From: Armatimonadota bacterium
GTDB taxonomy: Bacteria; Armatimonadota; Fimbriimonadia; Fimbriimonadales; ATM1
NCBI GenBank assembly: GCA_003695835.1
Contig: RFHN01000216.1
Location: 1 to 7,783, forward strand
Reading direction: 5' to 3'
Length of the DNA stretch: 7,783 bases
The notes below the pieces were generated by a model, which was given only the letters and a program-made list of their open reading frames with translations, was not told the origin of the DNA and made no database searches. A program made the translations under genes and the position numbers. Numbering within the stretch: the stretch's first letter is position 1; each line of letters starts with the position of its first letter. Of this stretch, positions 1 to 4,740 are shown piece after piece.

Positions 1-9
1 TATCTGTCG

Positions 10-15
10 TATACT
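10..15 (+). promoter_or_regulatory. Candidate -10 box (TATACT) for the exported protein gene at 91
   Basis: TATACT matches the sigma-70 -10 consensus in 5 of 6 positions and lies 76 bases before the ATG at 91. Any -35 box would fall off the left edge of the window. The same hexamer precedes the genes at 3682 and 4741, and TACACT precedes the one at 2093, which supports it as a real promoter element. A transcript starting near 22 would have a leader of about 70 bases containing a small stem-loop (41-45 CCCCG pairing with 51-55 CGGGG). Confidence 0.45.
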
Positions 16-90
16 ATGAGCAGAAGAGCCACCGTCTCGGCCCCGTCGGTCGGGGGTGGCGCAGAAACTCTCTCATGGGAAAGGAGAATC

Positions 91-1143
91 ATGAACACGC
101 CCTGGATTCGCAAAGCATGGATCGTGGGCTGCCTCCTGATGGCGGCGCCCCTTGCCTTCGGCATCTCGCTCGGACAGCAAGACGACTTCCAAGACGGTAC
201 CACCCAGGGCTGGGGCGGCGGGGCTAACCCGACCAACCAGCCCTCCGGCGGCCCGAATGGCGCGGGAGACCGTTTCCTCCAGATCACCAGCACGGGAGGA
301 TTCGGCTCCGGCAGCCGCCTCGCCACCTTCAATAACGTGCAGTGGGCCGGCAACTACGTAACCGCGGGCGTGGACGGAGTTCGCGTCCACCTGCGCAACC
401 AATCGAGCAGTACGCTCCAAATGCGCATCGTGATCATGAGCGCCATCGGCTCCCGGTTCACCAGCCGAGTGCCGGTTACCCTCCCGCCGGACAATACCTG
501 GCACGAAGTAACCTTCTCCCTCCGCGAAGCCGATCTCGTCAACGTCTTCGGGCCGGAATCGTATCAGGATGTCATTACGAACGTCGAGCGGATTATGATT
601 CGGCACGACGCCGATCCTCCCAGCGAAGGCGGCGACCCGATCCAGGCTCAACTCGGCATTGACAACGTAACCGCCATCGCCCTCACCGAGACGGTTCTGC
701 CCACCCAGTTCACCGTTACCCGCGGAGCCCTGCTTGGGGGCAGCCTGAACGACCTGCTCTTCAGCGACAACTCGTATGTCAACGTCGAAGCCCGGCGCCC
801 GACGGAGATCGCCGCCGCGTCGGTCGAGATCGAGGTGGAAGGGACCTCTCCCGTCGAATCGCCCACTCTCTTGCAGTTCGTTCTCGAAGCGGCCACCTCC
901 GGAACGCCCGTCCGGCAGCGGATCGAACTGTTCAACTACCAGGGCAACTTCTGGGAGCAGGTGGATGAGCGCGATGGGCCGTTCGCCGATACTACGGTCG
1001 TCGTTACGATCACCTCGAACGCGAGTCGCTTCGTGCAAGCGGGAACGGGCAAGGTGAGAGCGCGGATCGGTTATCACGACCGCGGCGTCACCTTCATCTC
1101 TTGGGGCGGTCGGTACGACCTGACCAAGTGGGAAGTGCGTTAG
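91..1143 (+). CDS. Exported two-domain beta-sandwich-like protein of unknown function
   Basis: This is a 350-residue protein. The start at 91 is chosen because AAGGAG at 81-86 is well placed and a signal peptide follows at once (basic WIRK, hydrophobic core to about residue 23, likely cut after AFG at 24). The in-frame ATG at 16 overlaps the -10 box and is rejected. Residues ~31-195 begin with a DDFQDGTTQGW motif and contain GPNGAGDRFLQI and GIDNV, a layout I associate with carbohydrate-binding-like jelly-roll domains of secreted proteins in Planctomycetes, Armatimonadota and PEP-CTERM proteins; this is inference from motif style. Residues ~203-350 are homologous to the last ~150 residues of the protein at 4741-5988 (shared SDNSY/SDDSH, EAR/QAR, IELFNY/IEWWNY, VRAR/VKAR, SWG and a final W-x-V). 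No membrane anchor or sorting tail is present, so it is probably released or held non-covalently. Its stop codon overlaps that of the convergent gene. Confidence 0.85.
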   Translation: MNTPWIRKAWIVGCLLMAAPLAFGISLGQQDDFQDGTTQGWGGGANPTNQPSGGPNGAGDRFLQITSTGGFGSGSRLATFNNVQWAGNYVTAGVDGVRVHLRNQSSSTLQMRIVIMSAIGSRFTSRVPVTLPPDNTWHEVTFSLREADLVNVFGPESYQDVITNVERIMIRHDADPPSEGGDPIQAQLGIDNVTAIALTETVLPTQFTVTRGALLGGSLNDLLFSDNSYVNVEARRPTEIAAASVEIEVEGTSPVESPTLLQFVLEAATSGTPVRQRIELFNYQGNFWEQVDERDGPFADTTVVVTITSNASRFVQAGTGKVRARIGYHDRGVTFISWGGRYDLTKWEVR

Positions 1144-1583
1144 GCGTAGCGACCCTTTCTTCGCACCTCCGCCCGATAGACCTCGGCAAGGCCCGCGTAC
1201 GGGTCCGTGCGCGCCGCTCGTTGCAGTTTCCGCAGGGCGGCACGGAAATGCTGCTGCGCCGACTGCTTCGTTCGGCCCGTGCGTCTACCGATCTCAGCCC
1301 AAGAAAGACCGCAAAGAAAGGCTCGAACGACCATCGCTTGGATCCGCGTCAGGTCGGCTCGTTCGAGGAACCGTTTGACCTCCGTTCTCCACAGCGGCGC
1401 GCTCAGATCGGTCTCCCGTTGAAGGCGCCGAGCGTTCTCCCGGTCCCGGGCGCGGGCGATCCGGAGCTTGCGGGCGAACCATTGCTCGATGTAGTGCGGC
1501 CGGTCAGGATCGCGAGGAATCCTGGCGAGGATGGCGTCCGCGAGCAGGGCGAGTTCATGCGCAGAGGAAGCGTGTGTATCCAT
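1140..1583 (-). CDS. Small helix-turn-helix protein resembling sigma-70 region 4
   Basis: This is a 147-residue, Arg-rich, soluble protein. Residues ~77-123 look like the region 4 helix-turn-helix of ECF-type sigma factors or a related regulator: an acidic/hydrophobic first helix (IQAMVVRAFLCGLSW), then AEIGRRTGRTKQSAQQHFRAALRKLQ, which follows the usual S-x-x-EIA-x-x-x-G-x-S pattern ending in an A-x-x-K-L helix. There is no recognisable region 2, so it is unlikely to be a complete sigma factor; it is better read as an orphan region 4-like DNA-binding protein. The N-terminal 70 residues are helical and charged, with no family I recognise. The start at 1583 has no Shine-Dalgarno but lies about 17 bases from the predicted transcription start of a strong promoter, which supports this strand over the competing plus-strand frame at 1101-1592. 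The gene is convergent with the one at 91-1143, the two stop codons overlapping. Its targets are unknown; an inverted repeat in its own promoter suggests autoregulation. Confidence 0.75.
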   Translation of the reverse strand: MDTHASSAHELALLADAILARIPRDPDRPHYIEQWFARKLRIARARDRENARRLQRETDLSAPLWRTEVKRFLERADLTRIQAMVVRAFLCGLSWAEIGRRTGRTKQSAQQHFRAALRKLQRAARTDPYAGLAEVYRAEVRRKGRYA

Positions 1584-1606
1584 AGTAAGTAGTCAAATGT
1601 CTACCC

Positions 1607-1637
1607 TATATATCGTCAGGACGGTTGAGTGTCAACC
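1607..1637 (-). promoter_or_regulatory. Promoter of the HTH gene with an inverted repeat over the -35 box
   Basis: Read on the minus strand there is a perfect TTGACA (1635-1630), a 17-base spacer, and TATATA (1612-1607), followed by the ATG at 1583. Superimposed on the -35 box is an inverted repeat, GGTTGA-gtg-TCAACC (1623-1637, 6-bp arms, 3-base centre). A repressor bound there would block polymerase. The simplest candidate is the HTH protein itself, but that is inference. Confidence 0.65.
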
Positions 1638-1639
1638 AG

Positions 1640-1900
1640 CGGCGTGTGTCCGTCCTCGATGCGGGGAGCCGCCGCTCCCGGCGGAGCAGGGAGCAGCCGG
1701 CAGGATTCCGTCGTTGCGGGTCCACCCCCGGCGAGCAGCACGGAGGGTCTGCGCCGAATCCGGATCCGTTTGTTTCAGAAGGTGGTACAGTATCTACCGA
1801 GCCTCTCGCGGGGCGGTTTCTCGGTTCGGAGGCGAAACGCCTGCGCCGGCGCGCCCCGAATCCTCTGCAACCTTCCAGAGTTCTCCCGACCTGCTACCCA
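1640..1900. other. Intergenic stretch with no supported gene
   Basis: Open frames cross this region but none has a Shine-Dalgarno, a promoter or a recognisable protein. The only structure seen is a GC-rich stretch at 1664-1684 that can fold into either of two 6-bp stems (GGGAGC/GCTCCC or CCGCCG/CGGCGG). No T-run follows on either strand, so it is not a standard terminator. Nothing else was found. Confidence 0.5.
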
Positions 1901-1901
1901 T

Positions 1902-1957
1902 TTTTTACCAGGTTTTAACCGGAATCCCGTCCTCTGGCCCGCCGGATGTGTTACACT
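1902..1957 (+). promoter_or_regulatory. Bipartite promoter of the PEP-CTERM gene: upstream 15-mer plus extended -10
   Basis: TTTTTACCAGGTTTT occupies 1902-1916. A -10 box TACACT (1952-1957) is preceded by TG at the extended -10 position (TGTTACACT). No -35 resembling TTGACA is found about 17 bases upstream. The same 15-mer lies at exactly the same distance from the -10 box of the gene at 3682 (see 3542-3597). Counting from the predicted start site the element sits near -62 to -48, where an activator or an alpha-subunit UP element would bind. The resulting leader is about 130 bases. Confidence 0.55.
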
Positions 1958-1976
1958 TTCAACGCCAGGAAACTTT

Positions 1977-1990
1977 CGTGCGCAAGCACG
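1977..1990 (+). other. Stem-loop with GNRA tetraloop in the leader of the PEP-CTERM gene
   Basis: CGTGC-GCAA-GCACG forms a perfect 5-bp stem capped by a GCAA (GNRA) tetraloop, about 13 bases from the predicted transcript start. It could protect the 5' end of the message. The gene at 3682 also has a stem-loop near its 5' end. Confidence 0.4.
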
Positions 1991-2092
1991 GGGTAGACTG
2001 GCAATAGGTTCGACATCGGCCATGGCCACTTTCGTCGAGCCTGGTCAAAAATCAAACACTACTCTGAATAAGAGAGGAGGAGAAAATAAACC

Positions 2093-2749
2093 ATGAAGAC
2101 CAAACTGTTCGCAATTGCGATCCTGGCTGGCGCGGTTTCGGCCGCCAACGCCGCAGTCCTTTGGGACAACAACCTGACGCCGAACGGGGTCAACGGTCGC
2201 GCGATTTCGCCGCCGTCGTTCCCGAACATCCGCGTCGTTGACGACATCGTCGTCGGCGGTGCTGGCTGGGTCATCGACAGCTTCAACATGAACATCATCG
2301 ATGACTCCACCTTCCAGGCCGGTAACGACATGGATGTTTACATCTACGACGACAACGCCGGCGCGCCGGGCTCGCTGAATTCCTATATCGCGGGCCTGTC
2401 GTTCACGCGCACGGCCACCGGTCTGACCTACTTCGGTCGAGCCGACTACGACTACTCGATCAACATGAATAGTCTGAACCTCGGCCCCGGTACGTACTGG
2501 ATCGGCGCCCGCAACGCTAACGCGAGCGGCTCCGGCACCAACTACTGGATGACGTCGGACGGCGGTCCGGACGGCGCTTCCTCCAGCACAGGCTACTTCA
2601 GCCTCGACGCTGGGACCACCTTCTCGCCGGAGGGCAGCGGTTGGCACCATGCCTTCACGATCGAGGGCAACCCGGTTCCCGAGCCCGCCACCATGCTGGC
2701 GATCGGCGCTGGCCTGGCCGCTCTCGCAGCTCGCCGCCGCCGGAAGTAA
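2093..2749 (+). CDS. PEP-CTERM sorting domain protein (exported)
   Basis: This is a 218-residue protein with a strong Shine-Dalgarno (AGGAGGAG, 2075-2082). The signal peptide is residues 1-20 (KTK, hydrophobic core, ANA cut site). The mature body (21-~190) starts AVLWDNNLTP and carries a conserved block, TYWIGARNANASGSGTNYW followed by MTSDGGPDG. The C-terminus is a textbook PEP-CTERM signal: VPEP at 195-198, a hydrophobic Ala/Leu-rich helix, then RRRRK at the very end. In known systems this tail is recognised by an exosortase at the membrane and removed, leaving the protein at or beyond the cell surface; no exosortase is in this window. The body has no catalytic motif I recognise, so a structural or matrix role is likely but unproven. 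A paralogue follows at 2891. The gene has its own promoter and terminator, indicating a monocistronic message. Confidence 0.93.
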   Translation: MKTKLFAIAILAGAVSAANAAVLWDNNLTPNGVNGRAISPPSFPNIRVVDDIVVGGAGWVIDSFNMNIIDDSTFQAGNDMDVYIYDDNAGAPGSLNSYIAGLSFTRTATGLTYFGRADYDYSINMNSLNLGPGTYWIGARNANASGSGTNYWMTSDGGPDGASSSTGYFSLDAGTTFSPEGSGWHHAFTIEGNPVPEPATMLAIGAGLAALAARRRRK

Positions 2750-2797
2750 AACCGGCACGGCTCGCTGAAGAGCACCGACTGTAAAACCTGGCGACTT

Positions 2798-2832
2798 GAA
2801 CCGCCCGGCTCGTCCGGGCGGTTCGTCTTTTT
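2798..2832 (+). terminator. Intrinsic terminator after the PEP-CTERM gene
   Basis: GAACCGCCCGG (2798-2808) pairs perfectly with CCGGGCGGTTC (2814-2824) across a 5-base loop, giving an 11-bp GC-rich stem followed by GTCTTTTT. This is a strong Rho-independent terminator. It separates the two paralogues, so the second is not simply co-transcribed with the first. Confidence 0.92.
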
Positions 2833-2861
2833 GGGCGCAGGTACGAGATGCCCGGCGCCCC

Positions 2862-2885
2862 CCATTTCTGAAATGGAAGTAGAAT
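2862..2885 (+). promoter_or_regulatory. Palindrome and -10-like box before the second paralogue
   Basis: CCATTTC-T-GAAATGG (2862-2876) is a perfect inverted repeat with 7-bp arms, directly upstream of TAGAAT (2880-2885), which resembles a -10 box and lies only 5 bases before the ATG at 2891. If TAGAAT is used, transcription would start at or very near the ATG, giving a leaderless message, and the palindrome would cover the region between -35 and -10, as an operator would. The only Shine-Dalgarno candidate, GGAAG (2875-2879), is weak and partly inside the palindrome. Confidence 0.35.
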
Positions 2886-2890
2886 AGGGC

Positions 2891-3538
2891 ATGCGCGTAT
2901 CCTCTTGCCTTGCCGCAGCTGCGACCTGCGCGTTCCTGATCCCGTGCCACGCGGTACCGGCGGCTGTCCTCTGGGACAACAATCTCACGCCGGATCGCGT
3001 GGCCGCAGTCACTCTGACGGTTGCCGGCAGCCGACTGGTGGACGACTTCTTCCTCCACGCACCGTCGGAAATCACAGGTTTCCGGCTTACGGTCGTGGAG
3101 GATTCGGGGTTCTCGCCCGGGGACCTCTTCGAAGTCTTCGTCTATACGGAAGCAGGCGGCGCTCCCGGGGAGTTGGTCGCTCAAGAAACGACGACCTTGA
3201 CGAGGCAAGCGACCGGCGGCTCGTTCTTCGGTCGCGCAGAGTTTGTGTACGAGGTCTCCGGAATGGCGATCAGGCTGGAGCCGGGCTCTTACTGGATCGG
3301 TGGACGAAACGTGCGCGCCTCGGGGACCGGCCTGAACTACTGGATGACCTCGGATGGTGGCCCGGACGGAGGCGGGTCGGCGCCGAGCATGAGGGGCCTG
3401 GACGAGCACTGGGTCCCGACGGGCTACCAGCAGGCCTTCGTCCTAAATGGCGCGGCTGTGCCGGAGGCTGGAACCGGTGCGGCGTGGCTCGTCGCGCTGG
3501 CGGGGCTATTCCTCACTAAGCGGCGGCTCGCTCCGTGA
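2891..3538 (+). CDS. Exported paralogue of the PEP-CTERM protein, with an altered sorting tail
   Basis: This is a 215-residue protein. It has a signal peptide (core LAAAATCAFLIP; likely cut after CHA at 21 or VPA at 24) and a mature body that aligns with the neighbour at 2093-2749 along its whole length: AAVLWDNNLTP near the start, EDSGF versus DDSTF, GGAPGEL versus AGAPGSL, FFGRAEF versus YFGRADY, YWIGGRN versus YWIGARN, and an identical NYWMTSDGGPDG. The C-terminus keeps the shape of a PEP-CTERM tail (VPEA at 190, hydrophobic helix, TKRRLAP), but the second proline of the PEP motif is alanine, the basic cluster is shorter, and three residues follow it. Whether exosortase still processes it cannot be told from sequence. 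The tandem order implies an old duplication, since DNA identity is high only in the conserved block. Initiation signals are weak compared with the neighbour, so expression may be low or leaderless. Confidence 0.88.
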   Translation: MRVSSCLAAAATCAFLIPCHAVPAAVLWDNNLTPDRVAAVTLTVAGSRLVDDFFLHAPSEITGFRLTVVEDSGFSPGDLFEVFVYTEAGGAPGELVAQETTTLTRQATGGSFFGRAEFVYEVSGMAIRLEPGSYWIGGRNVRASGTGLNYWMTSDGGPDGGGSAPSMRGLDEHWVPTGYQQAFVLNGAAVPEAGTGAAWLVALAGLFLTKRRLAP

Positions 3539-3541
3539 GGA

Positions 3542-3597
3542 TTTTTACCAGGTTTTTCGCGTGAGAGCGACGGCGTTAGCGCTTCTTGGGTTATACT
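3542..3597 (+). promoter_or_regulatory. Bipartite promoter of the dockerin-like gene: upstream 15-mer plus TATACT
   Basis: TTTTTACCAGGTTTT (3542-3556) repeats exactly the element at 1902-1916, and TTATACT (3591-3597) lies at the same offset as TTACACT at 1951-1957. The 34 bases between element and -10 box are otherwise dissimilar, so position and sequence are conserved without general duplication. No -35 box is visible. The T-run after a weak stem (CTCGC/GTGAG, just upstream) might also act as a terminator for the gene ending at 3538. Confidence 0.55.
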
Positions 3598-3600
3598 GTG

Positions 3601-3625
3601 AGCGGGAGAAATGGCTTCTCCCGCT
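3601..3625 (+). other. Perfect 10-bp stem-loop at the predicted 5' end of the dockerin-like gene's mRNA
   Basis: AGCGGGAGAA (3601-3610) pairs perfectly with TTCTCCCGCT (3616-3625) across the loop ATGGC. The -10 box ends at 3597, so transcription should begin within or just before the stem's first bases. A stem at the extreme 5' end is a known way to stabilise bacterial mRNA. No T-run follows, so it is not a terminator. Confidence 0.6.
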
Positions 3626-3645
3626 GAACTCGTCCATACGATTTC

Positions 3646-3662
3646 TTTGCATCCATTGCAAA
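3646..3662 (+). other. Stem-loop abutting the Shine-Dalgarno of the dockerin-like gene
   Basis: TTTGCA (3646-3651) pairs with TGCAAA (3657-3662) across TCCAT. The stem ends immediately before the Shine-Dalgarno AGGAGG (3663-3668), so it would leave the ribosome site single-stranded and could stack next to it. A translational role is inferred from position only. Confidence 0.35.
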
Positions 3663-3681
3663 AGGAGGAGACAAGAAAACA

Positions 3682-4497
3682 ATGAAGCGAACGTGCATTT
3701 TGACAGCGATCGGCGTACTCGCGGCTGGAACCGCGGGGGCGCAGATCATCGAGGCTCCGGGCTACTTTGGCCAGTGGGAAGGCACCCTGAGCGCCTCGGA
3801 TTCCAACCCAATCATGGGGAGTAACTATCGCCTTCTATGGGCGCCCCAAAATGTGGATACCGACCCGAACTATGACTGGTGCATCCTCGAGACCATGGTT
3901 TCGGATCCGATCCACACCCGACCGTTCTACACCTGGCCCGGCGGCGACCAGATGATGCGGGACAACTTTGGAACCCATGAGATGGGCTTCTCGATGGGCT
4001 TGGTCATGATCCGCCAGGATCTGAACGGCTCCAGTCTGGAAGGCTGGGGAACGGGCCCCCTGCTGATGCTCGGCGCGATCGGGATGAACCACCAACCAGG
4101 CGGCACGGAGCATGCCGGCATGGGCTTCTGGATCGACTACAACACGCCGCGCCCGTCGTTCAAGATGCGGGGCGTCCTCGAGTCGGTCTTCGCCGGCGCC
4201 TGGATGGACCGCGCGCCCAGCTGGGTGATTGACGCGGAAGGCTACATCCACGAGCATGTGCTCAACTTCGAGTGGGATCAGTTCGGTCGTTTCGACCGCT
4301 TCCGCCTCACTCCGATCACGGATCACCTGGGCGACATGAACCTGAGCGGCCGCATTGACGATCTCGACGTGGCCATCTTCTTCGAAGTCTGGGCCGGTCG
4401 CGATCACGATCCGCAGAAGTTCATCCTCGCCGACCTCGACCAGGACGGCGACGTGGACTTCGCCGACTTCCTCGAGTTGGTCAACCGCATGGGCTAA
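3682..4497 (+). CDS. Exported protein with C-terminal dockerin-like calcium-binding repeats
   Basis: This is a 271-residue protein with a strong Shine-Dalgarno (AGGAGGAG, 3663-3670). The signal peptide is residues 1-20 (KRT, hydrophobic core, AGA cut site, mature N-terminus QIIEAPG). Residues 21-~215 form a domain I do not recognise, rich in Met, Trp and aromatic residues. Residues ~217-271 hold two EF-hand-like loops in the arrangement of a type I dockerin. Loop 1 is 218-229 with ligands D218, N220, S222, D226 and D229. Loop 2 is 251-262 with D251, D253, D255, D259 and D262. A helix follows each loop. Dockerins bind cohesins in cellulosomes, but similar domains are widespread at the C-termini of secreted proteins in Planctomycetes and relatives that lack cellulosomes; no cohesin is in this window, so calcium binding is the safer claim. 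The protein ends right after loop 2's helix and has no PEP-CTERM tail. The gene is monocistronic, with its own promoter and terminator. Confidence 0.9.
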   Translation: MKRTCILTAIGVLAAGTAGAQIIEAPGYFGQWEGTLSASDSNPIMGSNYRLLWAPQNVDTDPNYDWCILETMVSDPIHTRPFYTWPGGDQMMRDNFGTHEMGFSMGLVMIRQDLNGSSLEGWGTGPLLMLGAIGMNHQPGGTEHAGMGFWIDYNTPRPSFKMRGVLESVFAGAWMDRAPSWVIDAEGYIHEHVLNFEWDQFGRFDRFRLTPITDHLGDMNLSGRIDDLDVAIFFEVWAGRDHDPQKFILADLDQDGDVDFADFLELVNRMG

Positions 4498-4514
4498 CCA
4501 GCCAAAGCATCCTG

Positions 4515-4560
4515 ACGGAATCCGACCCGCCCCAGCGGCAGGTCGGATTCCGTTCTTTTT
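4515..4560 (+). terminator. Intrinsic terminator after the dockerin-like gene
   Basis: ACGGAATCCGACC (4515-4527) pairs with GGTCGGATTCCGT (4541-4553) to give a perfect 13-bp stem with a 13-base loop, followed by TTCTTTTT. It starts 17 bases after the stop codon and is a strong Rho-independent terminator. Confidence 0.92.
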
Positions 4561-4684
4561 GGGCCGGGGGATCGGCTCGACAAGCGGCTTTTGTCCTCTC
4601 TTTTGCGGGGAAGAGCGAAGCGCCGCCCGATCCACGGAACAAACCGCGGCCCGAAGGCTTCTAACCTACCGGCAGGCTCCGTCC

Positions 4685-4712
4685 CCCAATTGGGCGGATC
4701 TTGCTGTATACT
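4685..4712 (+). promoter_or_regulatory. Candidate promoter (TATACT) of the exported protein gene at 4741
   Basis: TATACT (4707-4712) is the same -10 hexamer seen at 10 and 3592. No TTGACA-like -35 lies about 17 bases upstream. A palindrome CCCAATTGGG (4685-4694) occupies the -35 to spacer region and could be an operator or chance. The leader would be only about 20 bases, just enough for the Shine-Dalgarno, unlike the long structured leaders of the genes at 2093 and 3682. The TTTTTACCAGGTTTT element is absent here. Confidence 0.45.
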
Positions 4713-4740
4713 CTTGCTAACGCGAAGGAGGCTTTTCGCA

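Noticed and set aside
16..90. Upstream ATG at 16 as the start of the first exported protein
   Set aside because: The ATG overlaps the TATACT box and would place 25 residues before the signal peptide; AAGGAG precedes the ATG at 91.
73..1077. 334-codon open frame on the minus strand
   Set aside because: It is antisense to the exported protein gene at 91-1143, which has a signal peptide, ribosome site and a homologue in the window. The antisense product has no recognisable features.
1101..1592. 163-codon plus-strand frame opposite the HTH gene
   Set aside because: It starts inside the gene at 91-1143 without a ribosome site, while the minus strand has a perfect promoter and a helix-turn-helix protein.
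1664..1684. GC-rich stem as a terminator or small RNA
   Set aside because: Two alternative 6-bp stems exist but no T-run follows on either strand and no promoter points to it.
1629..2096. Plus-strand frames in the intergenic region
   Set aside because: They lack ribosome sites, cross the promoter and Shine-Dalgarno of the gene at 2093, and encode Pro/Arg/Ser-rich sequence with no family resemblance.
2045..3409. 454-codon open frame on the minus strand
   Set aside because: It lies antisense across two well-supported exported-protein genes and the terminator between them, has no Shine-Dalgarno and shows Arg/Ala/Gly-rich low-complexity composition typical of a GC-rich shadow frame.
4569..4633. 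GGATCGG and CCGATCC as a long-range inverted repeat
   Set aside because: The arms are 7 bases separated by about 50 bases of unrelated sequence, which is expected by chance in a window this size.
3835..4635. 266-codon open frame on the minus strand
   Set aside because: It runs antisense through the dockerin-like gene and its terminator; its Val/Glu/His-rich composition mirrors the plus-strand codons.
4591..4740. Upstream ATG at 4591 as the start of the last exported protein
   Set aside because: The extension would bury the signal peptide, contains the -10 box and lacks a ribosome site; AAGGAGG precedes the ATG at 4741.
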